DNA from: an uncultured Lachnospiraceae bacterium
Lineage (GTDB): Bacteria; Bacillota; Clostridia; Lachnospirales; Lachnospiraceae
NCBI GenBank assembly: GCA_946537305.1
Contig: CAMNFR010000017.1
Location: 1 to 42,770 of the forward strand
DNA length: 42,770 bases
Direction of reading: 5' to 3'
The stretch's first letter is position 1, and each line of letters starts with the position of its first letter. Below are positions 1 to 6,862 of this stretch, piece after piece. The notes under the pieces were generated by a model. The model saw only the letters and a list, made by a program, of their open reading frames with translations. It ran no database searches and was not told the origin of the DNA. The position numbers and the translations under genes were made by a program.

Positions 1-42
1 TTGGAAAAGAGTCCACAGAATAAATAATGGAGGAGAAAGAGA

Positions 43-147
43 CATGCCGATTGAAGGGAGCCAGAAGAAGAAAAACCGCTATGCAGCGACAGCGCGGCAT
101 GAGCATGAAGCGAAGCGGAATGCGAATGACTGCACCGCGGCAAACTG
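43..147 (+). CDS. small hypothetical protein, 34 aa, at the presumed end of an integrated element
   Basis: A short reading frame begins at ATG 43, nine bases after a GGAGGA ribosome binding site, and ends at TGA 145-147. The peptide is hydrophilic and rich in Lys, Arg, His and Asn, with no hydrophobic segment. I do not recognise the family. Just upstream, bases 1-27 read as the last eight codons and TAA stop of a frame that enters from outside the window, so this may be the second of two tightly spaced genes. It lies between the window edge and the repeat cluster beside tRNA-Ala, so it may be accessory DNA of an element inserted at the tRNA. The good RBS is the main support; it could still be chance. 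Confidence 0.3.
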
Positions 148-203
148 AATATTATCAGATCGCAAGGTGAAATTCTTCGGATCTGACCTCGTTTCGGTGG
201 GCT

Positions 204-231
204 GTAGCAGCCGGTAGCAGATTTGTAGCAG
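204..231. repeat. three phased GTAGCAG repeats, possible integrase arm-type or excisionase sites
   Basis: GTAGCAG occurs at 204-210, 214-220 and 225-231, start-to-start spacing 10 and 11 bases, i.e. on one face of the helix. It lies about 40 bases from the 3' end of the tRNA-Ala gene at 273-345. Short direct repeats near a tRNA 3' end are typical of the ends of tyrosine-integrase elements; the role here is inferred. Confidence 0.45.
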
Positions 232-241
232 AGAAAAAACG

Positions 242-267
242 AAAAACCCACGGAAAACCGTGGGTTT
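242..267 (-). terminator. intrinsic terminator of the left tRNA-Ala gene
   Basis: Read on the minus strand, a 9-bp stem (AACCCACGG with CCGTGGGTT, loop TTTT) is followed by a run of T. It begins 6 bases after the tRNA 3' end and ends minus-strand transcription. Confidence 0.8.
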
Positions 268-272
268 CGGAG

Positions 273-345
273 TGGAGCATAGGGGGATCGAACCCCTGAC
301 CTCAAGATTGCGAACCTTGCGCTCTCCCAGCTGAGCTAATGCCCC
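273..345 (-). tRNA. tRNA-Ala (anticodon CGC), left copy
   Basis: The 73-base cloverleaf has a 7-bp acceptor stem (GGGGCAT with ATGCTCC, one G-U), the D arm AGCTCAGCTGGGAGAGC, an anticodon loop TTCGCAA giving anticodon CGC (codon GCG, alanine), the T loop GGTTCGATCCC and discriminator A. No CCA is encoded. It is identical base for base to the copy at 2486-2558 on the opposite strand. The upstream 50 bases, including the promoter, are also nearly identical. tRNA 3' ends are common integration targets and the flank below 273 looks like element DNA. Confidence 0.97.
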
Positions 346-357
346 AAAGCAGAAGCT

Positions 358-386
358 ATCATACCTCTTTTAGAGGGAAAACGCAA
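358..386 (-). promoter_or_regulatory. sigma-A promoter of left tRNA-Ala
   Basis: On the minus strand, -35 TTGCGT (381-386) and -10 TATGAT (358-363) are separated by 17 bases, with the -10 ending 12 bases before the tRNA. The same elements and spacing occur at the right copy. Confidence 0.85.
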
Positions 387-893
387 GCACTTTTTGTGGC
401 AGATGTATATCTAACATCTGCGGTAGAATGATGCTGTATTTGGGAGAATGTGCAAATATTGCGCGTTTCGGAACATTTACAACCTGAGATCTCCGAAGAT
501 TCTTACTTAGGACGATCGCTTTTTCGTGAAATGGGCAAATCAAGATGGCTTCGGGTGATTTACAATCCAGATTCCTTACTGATAGCGCCTGGTTCGGCCT
601 GATATTGGGTTGTAAATGTATTGTGAAGCTCTCTGGTTGAATATTTTTATGTATTTCCGTGCTGAGAGCCATCATCTACCCTTGGAAACGGGTTGTAAAT
701 CATCTTTGGAAACGGCTCTTTGCCCGTTCGCTGGATTCTTGGATGTTGTCCTCGAACTATCAACTGGGTTTCCTCGGGAATGATGGATGGGATGATGCAA
801 AATGCGATCGGATATGCTATACTCAAAAAAGTGATTGCCCCTCCACTATAGATAGGGGGAACAGAATCTTTCCCAAAAAGGCAGGAACCGGTT
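387..893. other. intergenic region without a convincing gene
   Basis: About 500 bases between the tRNA promoter and the CobW fusion gene. Open frames exist on both strands but lack ribosome binding sites and family features. A 12-base inverted repeat ACATTTACAACC occurs at 473-484 and, as its complement, at 608-619; a related GGGTTGTAAAT recurs near 689. A TATACT at 818-823 could be the -10 of the fusion gene, although no good -35 is visible. A small hairpin (CCCCT 838-842 with AGGGG 854-858) lies in the presumed leader. Confidence 0.4.
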
Positions 894-2429
894 ATGGTAA
901 AAATAGATTTGATCACAGGTTTTCTTGGGGCAGGAAAGACGACTTTTATAAAGAGATATGCGGAGTATCTTCTTAGACAGGGGCTTCGCATCGGTATTCT
1001 GGTCTATGATCACGGGGCCGTGAATGTCGATGTTCCGATGCTGCAGGATCTTCGGTCGGATGCCTGTGAACTGGAGAGTATTATTGGCGATTGTGATGCA
1101 GACAGTCATCGCAGACGTTTCCGGACAAAGCTGATCTCCATGGGGATGAGCGGTTATGACCGTATCCTGATCGAGCCTTCGGGCATTTTTGATATGGATG
1201 AATTCTTCGATGTGCTACATGATGCACCGTTAGACCAGTGGTTCGAGGCGGGGAGCGTTATTGCGGTTGTCGATGCCCGCTTGGAGGAGGAACTTCCGAA
1301 GGAAGCTGATTTCTATCTGGCCTCACAGGCTGCCTGGGCCGGGCGAATTCTGCTGAGCCGCGCACAGCTTGCCACGGAGGAGGAAATCAGGCATACACTG
1401 CAGCACCTGCAGCGGGCCGCTGACAGAATTCACGGAGAAGCTATCTCTGAAGACCGGATCATCTGCAAGGACTGGAATGAACTGACGGAGAATGATTATA
1501 AGCAGATCATGAACAGCGGATACTATCCGGCTGACTATGTGAAAACAATCGCCGGATCGAAGACCGGTTTTTCTTCCTTCACCTGCCTGGATCCGTCCAT
1601 GACCAGAGCACGTTTTCGCAGTCTTGTAAAGGAACTATTCCAGCATGAGCGTTACGGAAATATCTTTCGTGTTAAAGGATTTCTGGAGGAGAACGGAAAA
1701 TGGTTTCAGCTTAACGCGACAAGAAAAGACACTCTGGTGAAAGAAACTTCTATGACGCGCGGCGCGGTTATCGTGATCGGAAGCGGACTGCAGGAGACGG
1801 CGATCCGGCATCTGTTCGATACTAATACCGGTGGAAGTATCAAGATTTTTCTGATCCGGCACGGGCAGACCCGGTTGAATACCAAAGCTGTCCTTCAGGG
1901 ACGAAGCGATGAACCGATGAATGAACAGGGGATTGCACAGGCAGAGCATGCGGCCGAGTGGTTCCGGCAGCAGGGCATCCGCTTTGATGCCGTCTACAGC
2001 AGTCCGCTGATTCGGGCTGTCAAGACAGCAGAGATCGTGTCAGGAGGTGCGGAAATTCTAAAAGATGACCGGCTTCTGGAGATGGATTACGGCCCCTATG
2101 AAGGGATCAGTTATTATCATCTGCCGCCGGAAGCAGCCTGGTTCTTCAAGGATTTTGTGAACCATCCCGCGCCGGAGGGCATGGAGCCGCTGCAGCATGT
2201 TACCGAGAGAATGGGGCTGTTCCTGGAAGATATCGCGCGGAAGGCGCCTGCAAAATCTGACATGACGATTCTTGTTGCAACGCATGCCATCGCGTTGAAA
2301 GGCGCCTTGGAACACCTGACGCCAGAATCCGGCGGAAGCTTTTGGTCCAAACATCTTGGGAACTGTGCGGTCTATATGACGGAATGGCAGGGAGGCGGAT
2401 TCACCCTGCCCGTGGAATGTGCTATCTGA
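894..2429 (+). CDS. CobW-like G3E GTPase fused to a histidine phosphatase, 511 aa
   Basis: Residues 1 to about 300 resemble the CobW/COG0523 metallochaperone GTPases: Walker A GFLGAGKTT at 9-17, an IEPSGIFD segment where the family has its E(T/P)SG signature, and a divergent C-terminal domain. Residues from about 317 form a phosphoglycerate-mutase-like histidine phosphatase, with LIRHGQT (catalytic His323), RAVKTAEI, an acidic EMDYGPYEG and a second His at ATHA (464). Two canonical CobW features are absent. The Cys-x-Cys-Cys metal motif is replaced by a stretch with a single Cys (GDCDAD), and no NKxD guanine-specificity motif is seen (LSRAQLA sits in its place). COG0523 proteins usually deliver metal to enzymes; this one may have lost that role. 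The phosphatase half resembles CobC/GpmB-type enzymes, but its substrate is unknown. The gene stands alone between two inverted tRNA-Ala genes. Confidence 0.85.
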   Translation: MVKIDLITGFLGAGKTTFIKRYAEYLLRQGLRIGILVYDHGAVNVDVPMLQDLRSDACELESIIGDCDADSHRRRFRTKLISMGMSGYDRILIEPSGIFDMDEFFDVLHDAPLDQWFEAGSVIAVVDARLEEELPKEADFYLASQAAWAGRILLSRAQLATEEEIRHTLQHLQRAADRIHGEAISEDRIICKDWNELTENDYKQIMNSGYYPADYVKTIAGSKTGFSSFTCLDPSMTRARFRSLVKELFQHERYGNIFRVKGFLEENGKWFQLNATRKDTLVKETSMTRGAVIVIGSGLQETAIRHLFDTNTGGSIKIFLIRHGQTRLNTKAVLQGRSDEPMNEQGIAQAEHAAEWFRQQGIRFDAVYSSPLIRAVKTAEIVSGGAEILKDDRLLEMDYGPYEGISYYHLPPEAAWFFKDFVNHPAPEGMEPLQHVTERMGLFLEDIARKAPAKSDMTILVATHAIALKGALEHLTPESGGSFWSKHLGNCAVYMTEWQGGGFTLPVECAI

Positions 2430-2444
2430 TTCTGAAAAAAGTGC

Positions 2445-2473
2445 TTGCGTTTTCCTTTTAAAAGAGGTATGAT
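2445..2473 (+). promoter_or_regulatory. sigma-A promoter of right tRNA-Ala
   Basis: TTGCGT at 2445-2450, 17-base spacer, TATGAT at 2468-2473, 12 bases before the mature tRNA. It begins 15 bases after the stop codon of the CobW fusion. Confidence 0.88.
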
Positions 2474-2485
2474 AGGTTCTGCTTT

Positions 2486-2558
2486 GGGGCATTAGCTCAG
2501 CTGGGAGAGCGCAAGGTTCGCAATCTTGAGGTCAGGGGTTCGATCCCCCTATGCTCCA
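2486..2558 (+). tRNA. tRNA-Ala (anticodon CGC), right copy
   Basis: Identical in all 73 bases to the minus-strand gene at 273-345: same 7-bp acceptor stem, anticodon loop TTCGCAA (CGC) and discriminator A, with no encoded CCA. The identity continues upstream through the promoter but stops at the 3' end, where the two copies have unrelated terminators. Confidence 0.97.
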
Positions 2559-2564
2559 CTTTTC

Positions 2565-2589
2565 AACCGCGTATATACGCGGTTTTTTT
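2565..2589 (+). terminator. intrinsic terminator of right tRNA-Ala
   Basis: The palindrome AACCGCGTATATACGCGG is followed by seven T. It starts 6 bases after the tRNA. Confidence 0.9.
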
Positions 2590-2610
2590 GTTGTGAAAAT
2601 TTGTTTCCTG

Positions 2611-2639
2611 TTGACATTTCCTGTATATTTTTACATAAT
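2611..2639 (+). promoter_or_regulatory. promoter of the BspA-like gene
   Basis: Consensus -35 TTGACA at 2611-2616, 17-base spacer, CATAAT at 2634-2639, about 70 bases before the start codon. Confidence 0.7.
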
Positions 2640-2706
2640 TATGATTGTAGGCGGTGCCTATATCTACGAATAACAGGTAACCAGGCAATGCTTCGCAGGG
2701 AGGGGA

Positions 2707-4329
2707 ATGTTCATGAAGTTCAAAAAAATTGTTATGATGCTTGCGGTGGTGCTAACAGCTGCCGTGATTATGACGGCCGGCAGTATTCCTGTTCAGGCGC
2801 TGACTGGGGATAACTTCAGGATTGAAGATGGTGTGCTCACAGTCACGGGAGAAAAATTCTGTATAGTAAGTACATCCCTGAAGGATTTCCGGGAGGATGT
2901 TAAAAAGGTGGTCGTGCAGCCCGGCGTGACCGAACTGGGCAGTATGGCGTTTCAGAACTGCTCTAATCTTACACAGGTCACACTCCCGGCCTCACTCAAA
3001 TATATCAGCGATGATGCCTTTAGCGGCTGCAGCAGTCTGGGAAGCATTAAGCTTCCTTCCGGAATCACCAAGATAGAAACCTATGCTTTCTTCAATTGCA
3101 GCAGTCTGAAGAGTATCGAGATTCCGAAAAACGTGACCGTCATCGAAGCGAATGCATTTGATGGATGTACCTCGCTGGCAGGTACGCTGACCATACCGGA
3201 GGGGGTCACGGAGTTCGGATATGGTGTTTTTAATGGTTGTTCTTCCATTAAAAAGGTAGTTCTTCCGTCCACCCTGAAGACCATGGGCGGAATATCTTGG
3301 GGGACTTTTGCAGATTGCAAAAGTCTGGAAGAGATCAACATACCGATGAATGTAGACACGATTACAGATTTCGCCTTCGAGGGATGCTCTTCATTGAAAA
3401 AAGTTTCGCTGATCAACGGAACACTAAAGAGAATCGGCAGCGAGGCCTTTAAGAATTGTACCTCTCTCGAAAGCCTGATCATTCCCTCGTCGGTGACAGG
3501 TTTAGGCAATCAATGTTTTGTAGGATGCACTGCCATGAAGGATCTGGCAATCCTCGGAAGCAACGTATCCGTCAATACCTATGCGGATGAAACATCTCTG
3601 GCGTCAGCCACGGTCCACTGCATGCAATACAGTGGCGCGGAAGCGGCGGCAAAGGGATGGGGATGTGCGATTCATCATCTAAAAGAAGGTGTCATTACAC
3701 GTAAGCCTACTGCCACTGCTTACGGTGAGCGCAAATATGTCTGCAAGGATTGTGGAAAAACCTATACGGAGGTGCTTCCTCCGCAGGATCTTCCGGTGAT
3801 TTCTTCACTTACGTCTACTTCCAAGGGCGTGAAGATCCAGTGGTCTGCCGTGAAGGGTGCCACATCCTATCAGATCTATCGGAACGGGCAGAAGATTTCT
3901 TCTACATCCTCGACCTCTTATGTTGATACCAAGGCTAAGAAGAACGGTTCCTTCTATAATTATAAGATCGTGGCGCAAAAAGGAAGCTCCGGTACTACTG
4001 TGATCGGTGAATCGGAGCAAAAACAGACCCTGTACCTGACGGCGCAGAAGATAACTTCCTTAAAGAACAAAGCGAAGAAAAAGGCTGTTGTGAAATACAA
4101 AAAGAACAGCAAGGCGACTGGATATCAGATCCAGTACGGAACCAGCAGCAAATTCTCGAAGACCAAAACCAAAACGGTAACAGCAAAGAAGAAAAAGACC
4201 TCTGTTACGCTGAAAAAGCTGAAGAAGGGAAAGAAGTATTACGTAAGGGTCCGCGCTTACAAATCCTATGGCACCGTGACCTATTATGGCGCCTGGAGCA
4301 GCAAGAAATCTGTCAAGATCAAGAAGTAA
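2707..4329 (+). CDS. secreted BspA-type leucine-rich repeat protein with fibronectin-like C-terminus, 540 aa
   Basis: An N-terminal signal peptide (basic start, hydrophobic core, cleavage near VQA-LTG, residue 31) leads into about ten BspA/LRR_5 repeats (residues 60-290) with recurring phrases such as AFxNCSSL and IPxxVTxIxxxAF. A short Cys-pair segment CKDC follows near 345, then an FN3-like domain (about 360-440) and a second, very lysine-rich FN3-like domain to the end. No LPxTG anchor or transmembrane tail is visible, so attachment may be through the basic C-terminus. BspA-like proteins of gut and oral bacteria mediate adhesion; that is family knowledge. AGGGAGGGG lies next to ATG 2707. 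The in-frame ATG at 2713 is equally plausible. The gene has its own promoter and ends before a long palindrome. Confidence 0.9.
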   Translation: MFMKFKKIVMMLAVVLTAAVIMTAGSIPVQALTGDNFRIEDGVLTVTGEKFCIVSTSLKDFREDVKKVVVQPGVTELGSMAFQNCSNLTQVTLPASLKYISDDAFSGCSSLGSIKLPSGITKIETYAFFNCSSLKSIEIPKNVTVIEANAFDGCTSLAGTLTIPEGVTEFGYGVFNGCSSIKKVVLPSTLKTMGGISWGTFADCKSLEEINIPMNVDTITDFAFEGCSSLKKVSLINGTLKRIGSEAFKNCTSLESLIIPSSVTGLGNQCFVGCTAMKDLAILGSNVSVNTYADETSLASATVHCMQYSGAEAAAKGWGCAIHHLKEGVITRKPTATAYGERKYVCKDCGKTYTEVLPPQDLPVISSLTSTSKGVKIQWSAVKGATSYQIYRNGQKISSTSSTSYVDTKAKKNGSFYNYKIVAQKGSSGTTVIGESEQKQTLYLTAQKITSLKNKAKKKAVVKYKKNSKATGYQIQYGTSSKFSKTKTKTVTAKKKKTSVTLKKLKKGKKYYVRVRAYKSYGTVTYYGAWSSKKSVKIKK

Positions 4330-4336
4330 AAAGGGG

Positions 4337-4402
4337 ATGACAAGGGGACGTAGCTTCTGTCACATTGCGTGCAATGTGACAGAAGCTACGTCCCCTTGTC
4401 AT
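4337..4402. repeat. perfect 32-bp inverted repeat between convergent genes
   Basis: Arms 4337-4368 and 4371-4402 are exact reverse complements with only two bases between them. The outer part carries ATGACAAGGGGACGTAG. The element fills the gap between the BspA-like gene and the aldo/keto reductase gene, stopping 5 bases short of the latter. It could act as a bidirectional terminator although it lacks T runs. The GGGGAC core is shared with hairpins at 14686 and 26330, suggesting a dispersed REP/MITE-like family. Confidence 0.9.
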
Positions 4403-4406
4403 TGGT

Positions 4407-5357
4407 TTACGGCAGTATATTGCCGGCTGCCAGATAGATCTCGTACCATTCTTTCCTGCTCAGCGTAAAGGAGGCGGCTTCCGCGGCATCTCTTACGCGC
4501 TGTGGCTTTGTGGTCCCGATGATGGCCTGCACAGAGATCGGGAGCCGCAGGATCCAGGCAAGGGCAACGGCGGTGTTGGTTACCTGTTTTTCTTCCGCAA
4601 TGCGGTCGATCACTTTATTCAGGACAGGATATTTTTCTGAACCCAGAAAAACGCCGCCGAAAAAGCCATACTGCAGGGCCGACCAGGCCTGAATGGTGAT
4701 ATCGTTGAAGGAGCAGTATTCGATGATGCCGCCGTCCCGCATAATACTGGCATCTGTTGCGGTATTAAAATTAAAGCCTGCGTCAAGCGTCGGCGTAAAT
4801 GCAGCACTCAACTGAATCTGATCGGCAACGATCGGCATGGGAAGGTATTTCTTCAGCCGTTCGATCATCATTGGGCTGCAGTTGCTGAGGCCGAAGTTCA
4901 GAACTTTTCCGCTGGCCTTCAGGATATCAAAGGCTTCCGCGATCTCTTCGGGCTCCATCAGTGCATCGGGGCGATGCAATAGAAGAGAATCGATGTGATC
5001 GGTCTTCATGCGGGCAAGACTGCCGTCCACGGATTTCAGGATGTGCTCCTTTGAAAAATCAAAATAGGTAAAATCGGGATCCTTCACGATCCCGCATTTT
5101 GTTTGCAGGAAAAATTTTTGCCGCAGCTCGGGACGCGCGGCGAACACTTCCCCAAGTTTTTCTTCACAGGCGCCGTTCGCGTAAATGTCGGCGTTATCCA
5201 GCATGTTGATGCCGGTGTCCAGCGCGGTATCCAGAAGATACCCCACTTCCGGGACGCTCATGGAGTTGGCTGTGGTCTTTCCCGGGCCAATCCGCATAAG
5301 TCCGAGAACAATTTCAGAAACCTCCCGCCTATCGGATCCGAATGGTATGTATCGCAT
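4407..5357 (-). CDS. aldo/keto reductase, 316 aa
   Basis: A typical NAD(P)H-dependent aldo/keto reductase of the YdhF-like group. It shows DNADIY (Asp and Tyr of the catalytic tetrad), QTKCG (Lys), LLLHRPD (His) and a C-terminal cofactor segment IIGTTKPQRV. It would reduce a carbonyl substrate in the cytoplasm; the substrate cannot be read. I take ATG 5357 as the start because AAGGAGGG lies 7 bases upstream and the family N-terminus begins at MRYIPFG. A longer frame from 5438 would run through the regulatory dyad. It follows a short MerR-type gene in the same direction, as many MerR-controlled reductases do. Confidence 0.93.
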   Translation of the reverse strand: MRYIPFGSDRREVSEIVLGLMRIGPGKTTANSMSVPEVGYLLDTALDTGINMLDNADIYANGACEEKLGEVFAARPELRQKFFLQTKCGIVKDPDFTYFDFSKEHILKSVDGSLARMKTDHIDSLLLHRPDALMEPEEIAEAFDILKASGKVLNFGLSNCSPMMIERLKKYLPMPIVADQIQLSAAFTPTLDAGFNFNTATDASIMRDGGIIEYCSFNDITIQAWSALQYGFFGGVFLGSEKYPVLNKVIDRIAEEKQVTNTAVALAWILRLPISVQAIIGTTKPQRVRDAAEAASFTLSRKEWYEIYLAAGNILP

Positions 5358-5392
5358 AATTCCCTCCTTATATGCACAGGTAGAAAATGAAA

Positions 5393-5650
5393 TCAGGCCT
5401 GCTGCCATAATATAGAAAAGTATAGCATACTTTGGCACAGAGGGGAATATCGGGGAATACTATAATATCCGATCCGGATCAGCTGCTTGATCCTCCACGC
5501 CAGTTCAATGTCCGCCCAGGTATATTCCCGGTAGTTATTGGTCCGGCTGTCCGTCCGGGGATGAATATAGCCCCGCCGGACATAGTCCTCCATCGTTCGC
5601 CGCGACAGGCCTGTATGCTGCGCGATCCATCCGCTCCGATACGTCTTCAC
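5393..5650 (-). CDS. short MerR-family transcriptional regulator, 85 aa, possibly truncated
   Basis: Residues 1-65 match a MerR DNA-binding domain: IAQHTGLSRRTMEDYVRRGY (helix-turn-helix and wing), then REYTWADIELAWRIKQL. The remaining 20 residues do not look like a dimerisation helix or ligand domain, and full MerR proteins are 110 aa or longer, so the 3' end may have been lost. GTG 5650 is preceded by AAAGGAGG at 5-base spacing. Its promoter has the 19-base spacer and dyad typical of MerR autoregulation, and a second dyad lies in its own 3' end ahead of the reductase. I infer local control of the aldo/keto reductase gene; whether the short protein works is uncertain. Confidence 0.65.
   Translation of the reverse strand: MKTYRSGWIAQHTGLSRRTMEDYVRRGYIHPRTDSRTNNYREYTWADIELAWRIKQLIRIGYYSIPRYSPLCQSMLYFSILWQQA
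5417..5433. promoter_or_regulatory. dyad AAAGTAT-N3-ATACTTT upstream of the aldo/keto reductase gene
   Basis: A perfect 7-bp inverted repeat with a 3-base centre; its minus-strand reading contains TATACT as a possible -10. It is a candidate operator/promoter for the reductase. No good -35 is seen. Confidence 0.4.
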
Positions 5651-5667
5651 GGTAACCTCCTTTCAGT

Positions 5668-5698
5668 ACCTTACAACCTGTACCCGGGCGCAGGTCAA
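5668..5698 (-). promoter_or_regulatory. MerR-type promoter with 19-base spacer and operator dyad
   Basis: On the minus strand, -35 TTGACC (5693-5698) and -10 TAAGGT (5668-5673) are 19 bases apart, the over-long spacing that MerR proteins correct by DNA distortion. The dyad ACCTG-N10-CAGGT (5676-5695) sits between them. It drives the short MerR gene. Confidence 0.75.
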
Positions 5699-5830
5699 TA
5701 CGTATTCCGCATTTTTATGCAGGCAGAAATACATCCGGTCTCTTTATTTGACCGGCGAATCCTGCGCCTTCCGTTATAGGAGCAAAAAAAATTACGACCG
5801 CACGTTGCTGTTATGAACCGGTGGTATCGC

Positions 5831-5859
5831 TTTACAAACCGCATCTGATGGCCTATAAT
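5831..5859 (+). promoter_or_regulatory. promoter of the DUF2007 gene
   Basis: TTTACA at 5831-5836, 17-base spacer, perfect TATAAT at 5854-5859, 27 bases before the start codon. Confidence 0.8.
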
Positions 5860-5886
5860 ATTTGTTTATGAAGGAGGGGATGCCGT

Positions 5887-6222
5887 ATGCTATTCGGAAG
5901 AAAAGAGCCGGAAATTGTCACGCTGACCGTTGTCAGCAGCATGGAGGATGCCGAGGCCATCGTCAGCTTCCTTGCTGAAAACGGAATTAAGTCTGTAATC
6001 CGGGATCGTGCGGAGGAAGAGGAATTTATGATCGTAAGCGATTTCCGTCCGGGCGGAGGCCTGGGGATCATCGTGAAAGGTGAAGATGCCGAACAGGCCG
6101 CAGAGCTTCTTGCGGCGTCGGTCCTGGCGGAAGAGGAAGAAGAGGAGCTTACGGACGAGGAACTGGAAGAACTGGCGATGTCCATGGCAGAAATCACCGG
6201 TCTGGAGGACGAAGAAAACTGA
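5887..6222 (+). CDS. DUF2007-type putative signal transducing protein, 111 aa
   Basis: A small acidic cytosolic protein. Residues 10-75 have the pattern of the DUF2007 domain (VVSSMEDAEAIVSFLAENGI, then a GIIVKGEDAEQAAELL repeat of the fold), which resembles a PII-like ferredoxin fold. The last 30 residues are an almost pure Glu/Asp/Leu helix. AAGGAGGGG lies 8 bases before ATG 5887. The HD-domain gene follows 67 bases downstream with no terminator between. Function is unknown beyond the family name. Confidence 0.8.
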   Translation: MLFGRKEPEIVTLTVVSSMEDAEAIVSFLAENGIKSVIRDRAEEEEFMIVSDFRPGGGLGIIVKGEDAEQAAELLAASVLAEEEEEELTDEELEELAMSMAEITGLEDEEN

Positions 6223-6289
6223 TGCTCAGAGCACTGAAGATAGAGGAAGCCTGAGGATCAGAATATTACAGAACGGAGGATCAGTAGTT

Positions 6290-6856
6290 ATGCTGACACT
6301 GGAGAGAGCCAGAGAATTGAACGATACCATGGTCAAGGAGGACCATCTGATTATCCATGCGCTGAATGTGTGCTACGCCATGGGGGCGATGGCAAAATAT
6401 TTCGGCGAGGATGTGGAGCACTGGCAGGCGGTCGGGATGCTTCACGATTATGATTATGAAAAATATCCGGAGGAGCATCTGCAGCACACAGAGCAGCCGT
6501 TGTTGGAAGCCGGTGTGCCGGAAGATGATGTGCGTGCCATCTTAAGCCATGGTTACGGGATCTGCACGGATGTGAAGCCGGAGACCAATATGGAAAAGAG
6601 CCTGTATACCGTAGATGAGCTGACGGGCATCATCCAGGCGTGCGCCAGAATGCGTCCTCACGGCATTACCGACCTGGAAGTGAAGAGCTTTATGAAGAAA
6701 TTCAAGGATAAGCGCTTCGCCGCCAAATGCGACCGGGAGCTGATCCGCAAGGGCTGCGAGATGCTGGGGATGGAAGTGCGGGATGTGGCCGCCATCTGCA
6801 TCGACGGCATGAAGGAGCACGCGGAAGAAATCGGACTGGCCGGGACCGGGGAGTGA
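6290..6856 (+). CDS. HD-domain hydrolase, 188 aa
   Basis: A small cytosolic HD-superfamily phosphohydrolase: His23, the paired His52-Asp53 in GMLHDYDYEKYPEEH, and a later HGYG (about 88) supply metal ligands. Stand-alone HD proteins of this type act on nucleotides or phosphoesters; the substrate is not evident. ATG 6290 follows ACGGAGGA at good spacing. The same frame is open further upstream, but that part overlaps the DUF2007 gene out of frame and should be ignored. truA begins 6 bases after the stop, so the two are probably cotranscribed. Confidence 0.85.
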   Translation: MLTLERARELNDTMVKEDHLIIHALNVCYAMGAMAKYFGEDVEHWQAVGMLHDYDYEKYPEEHLQHTEQPLLEAGVPEDDVRAILSHGYGICTDVKPETNMEKSLYTVDELTGIIQACARMRPHGITDLEVKSFMKKFKDKRFAAKCDRELIRKGCEMLGMEVRDVAAICIDGMKEHAEEIGLAGTGE

Positions 6857-6862
6857 TCGACC

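Noticed and set aside
370-991. Small open frames on both strands between tRNA-Ala and the CobW fusion gene
   Set aside because: No ribosome binding sites, no family features, and they overlap the tRNA promoter or the start of the fusion gene.
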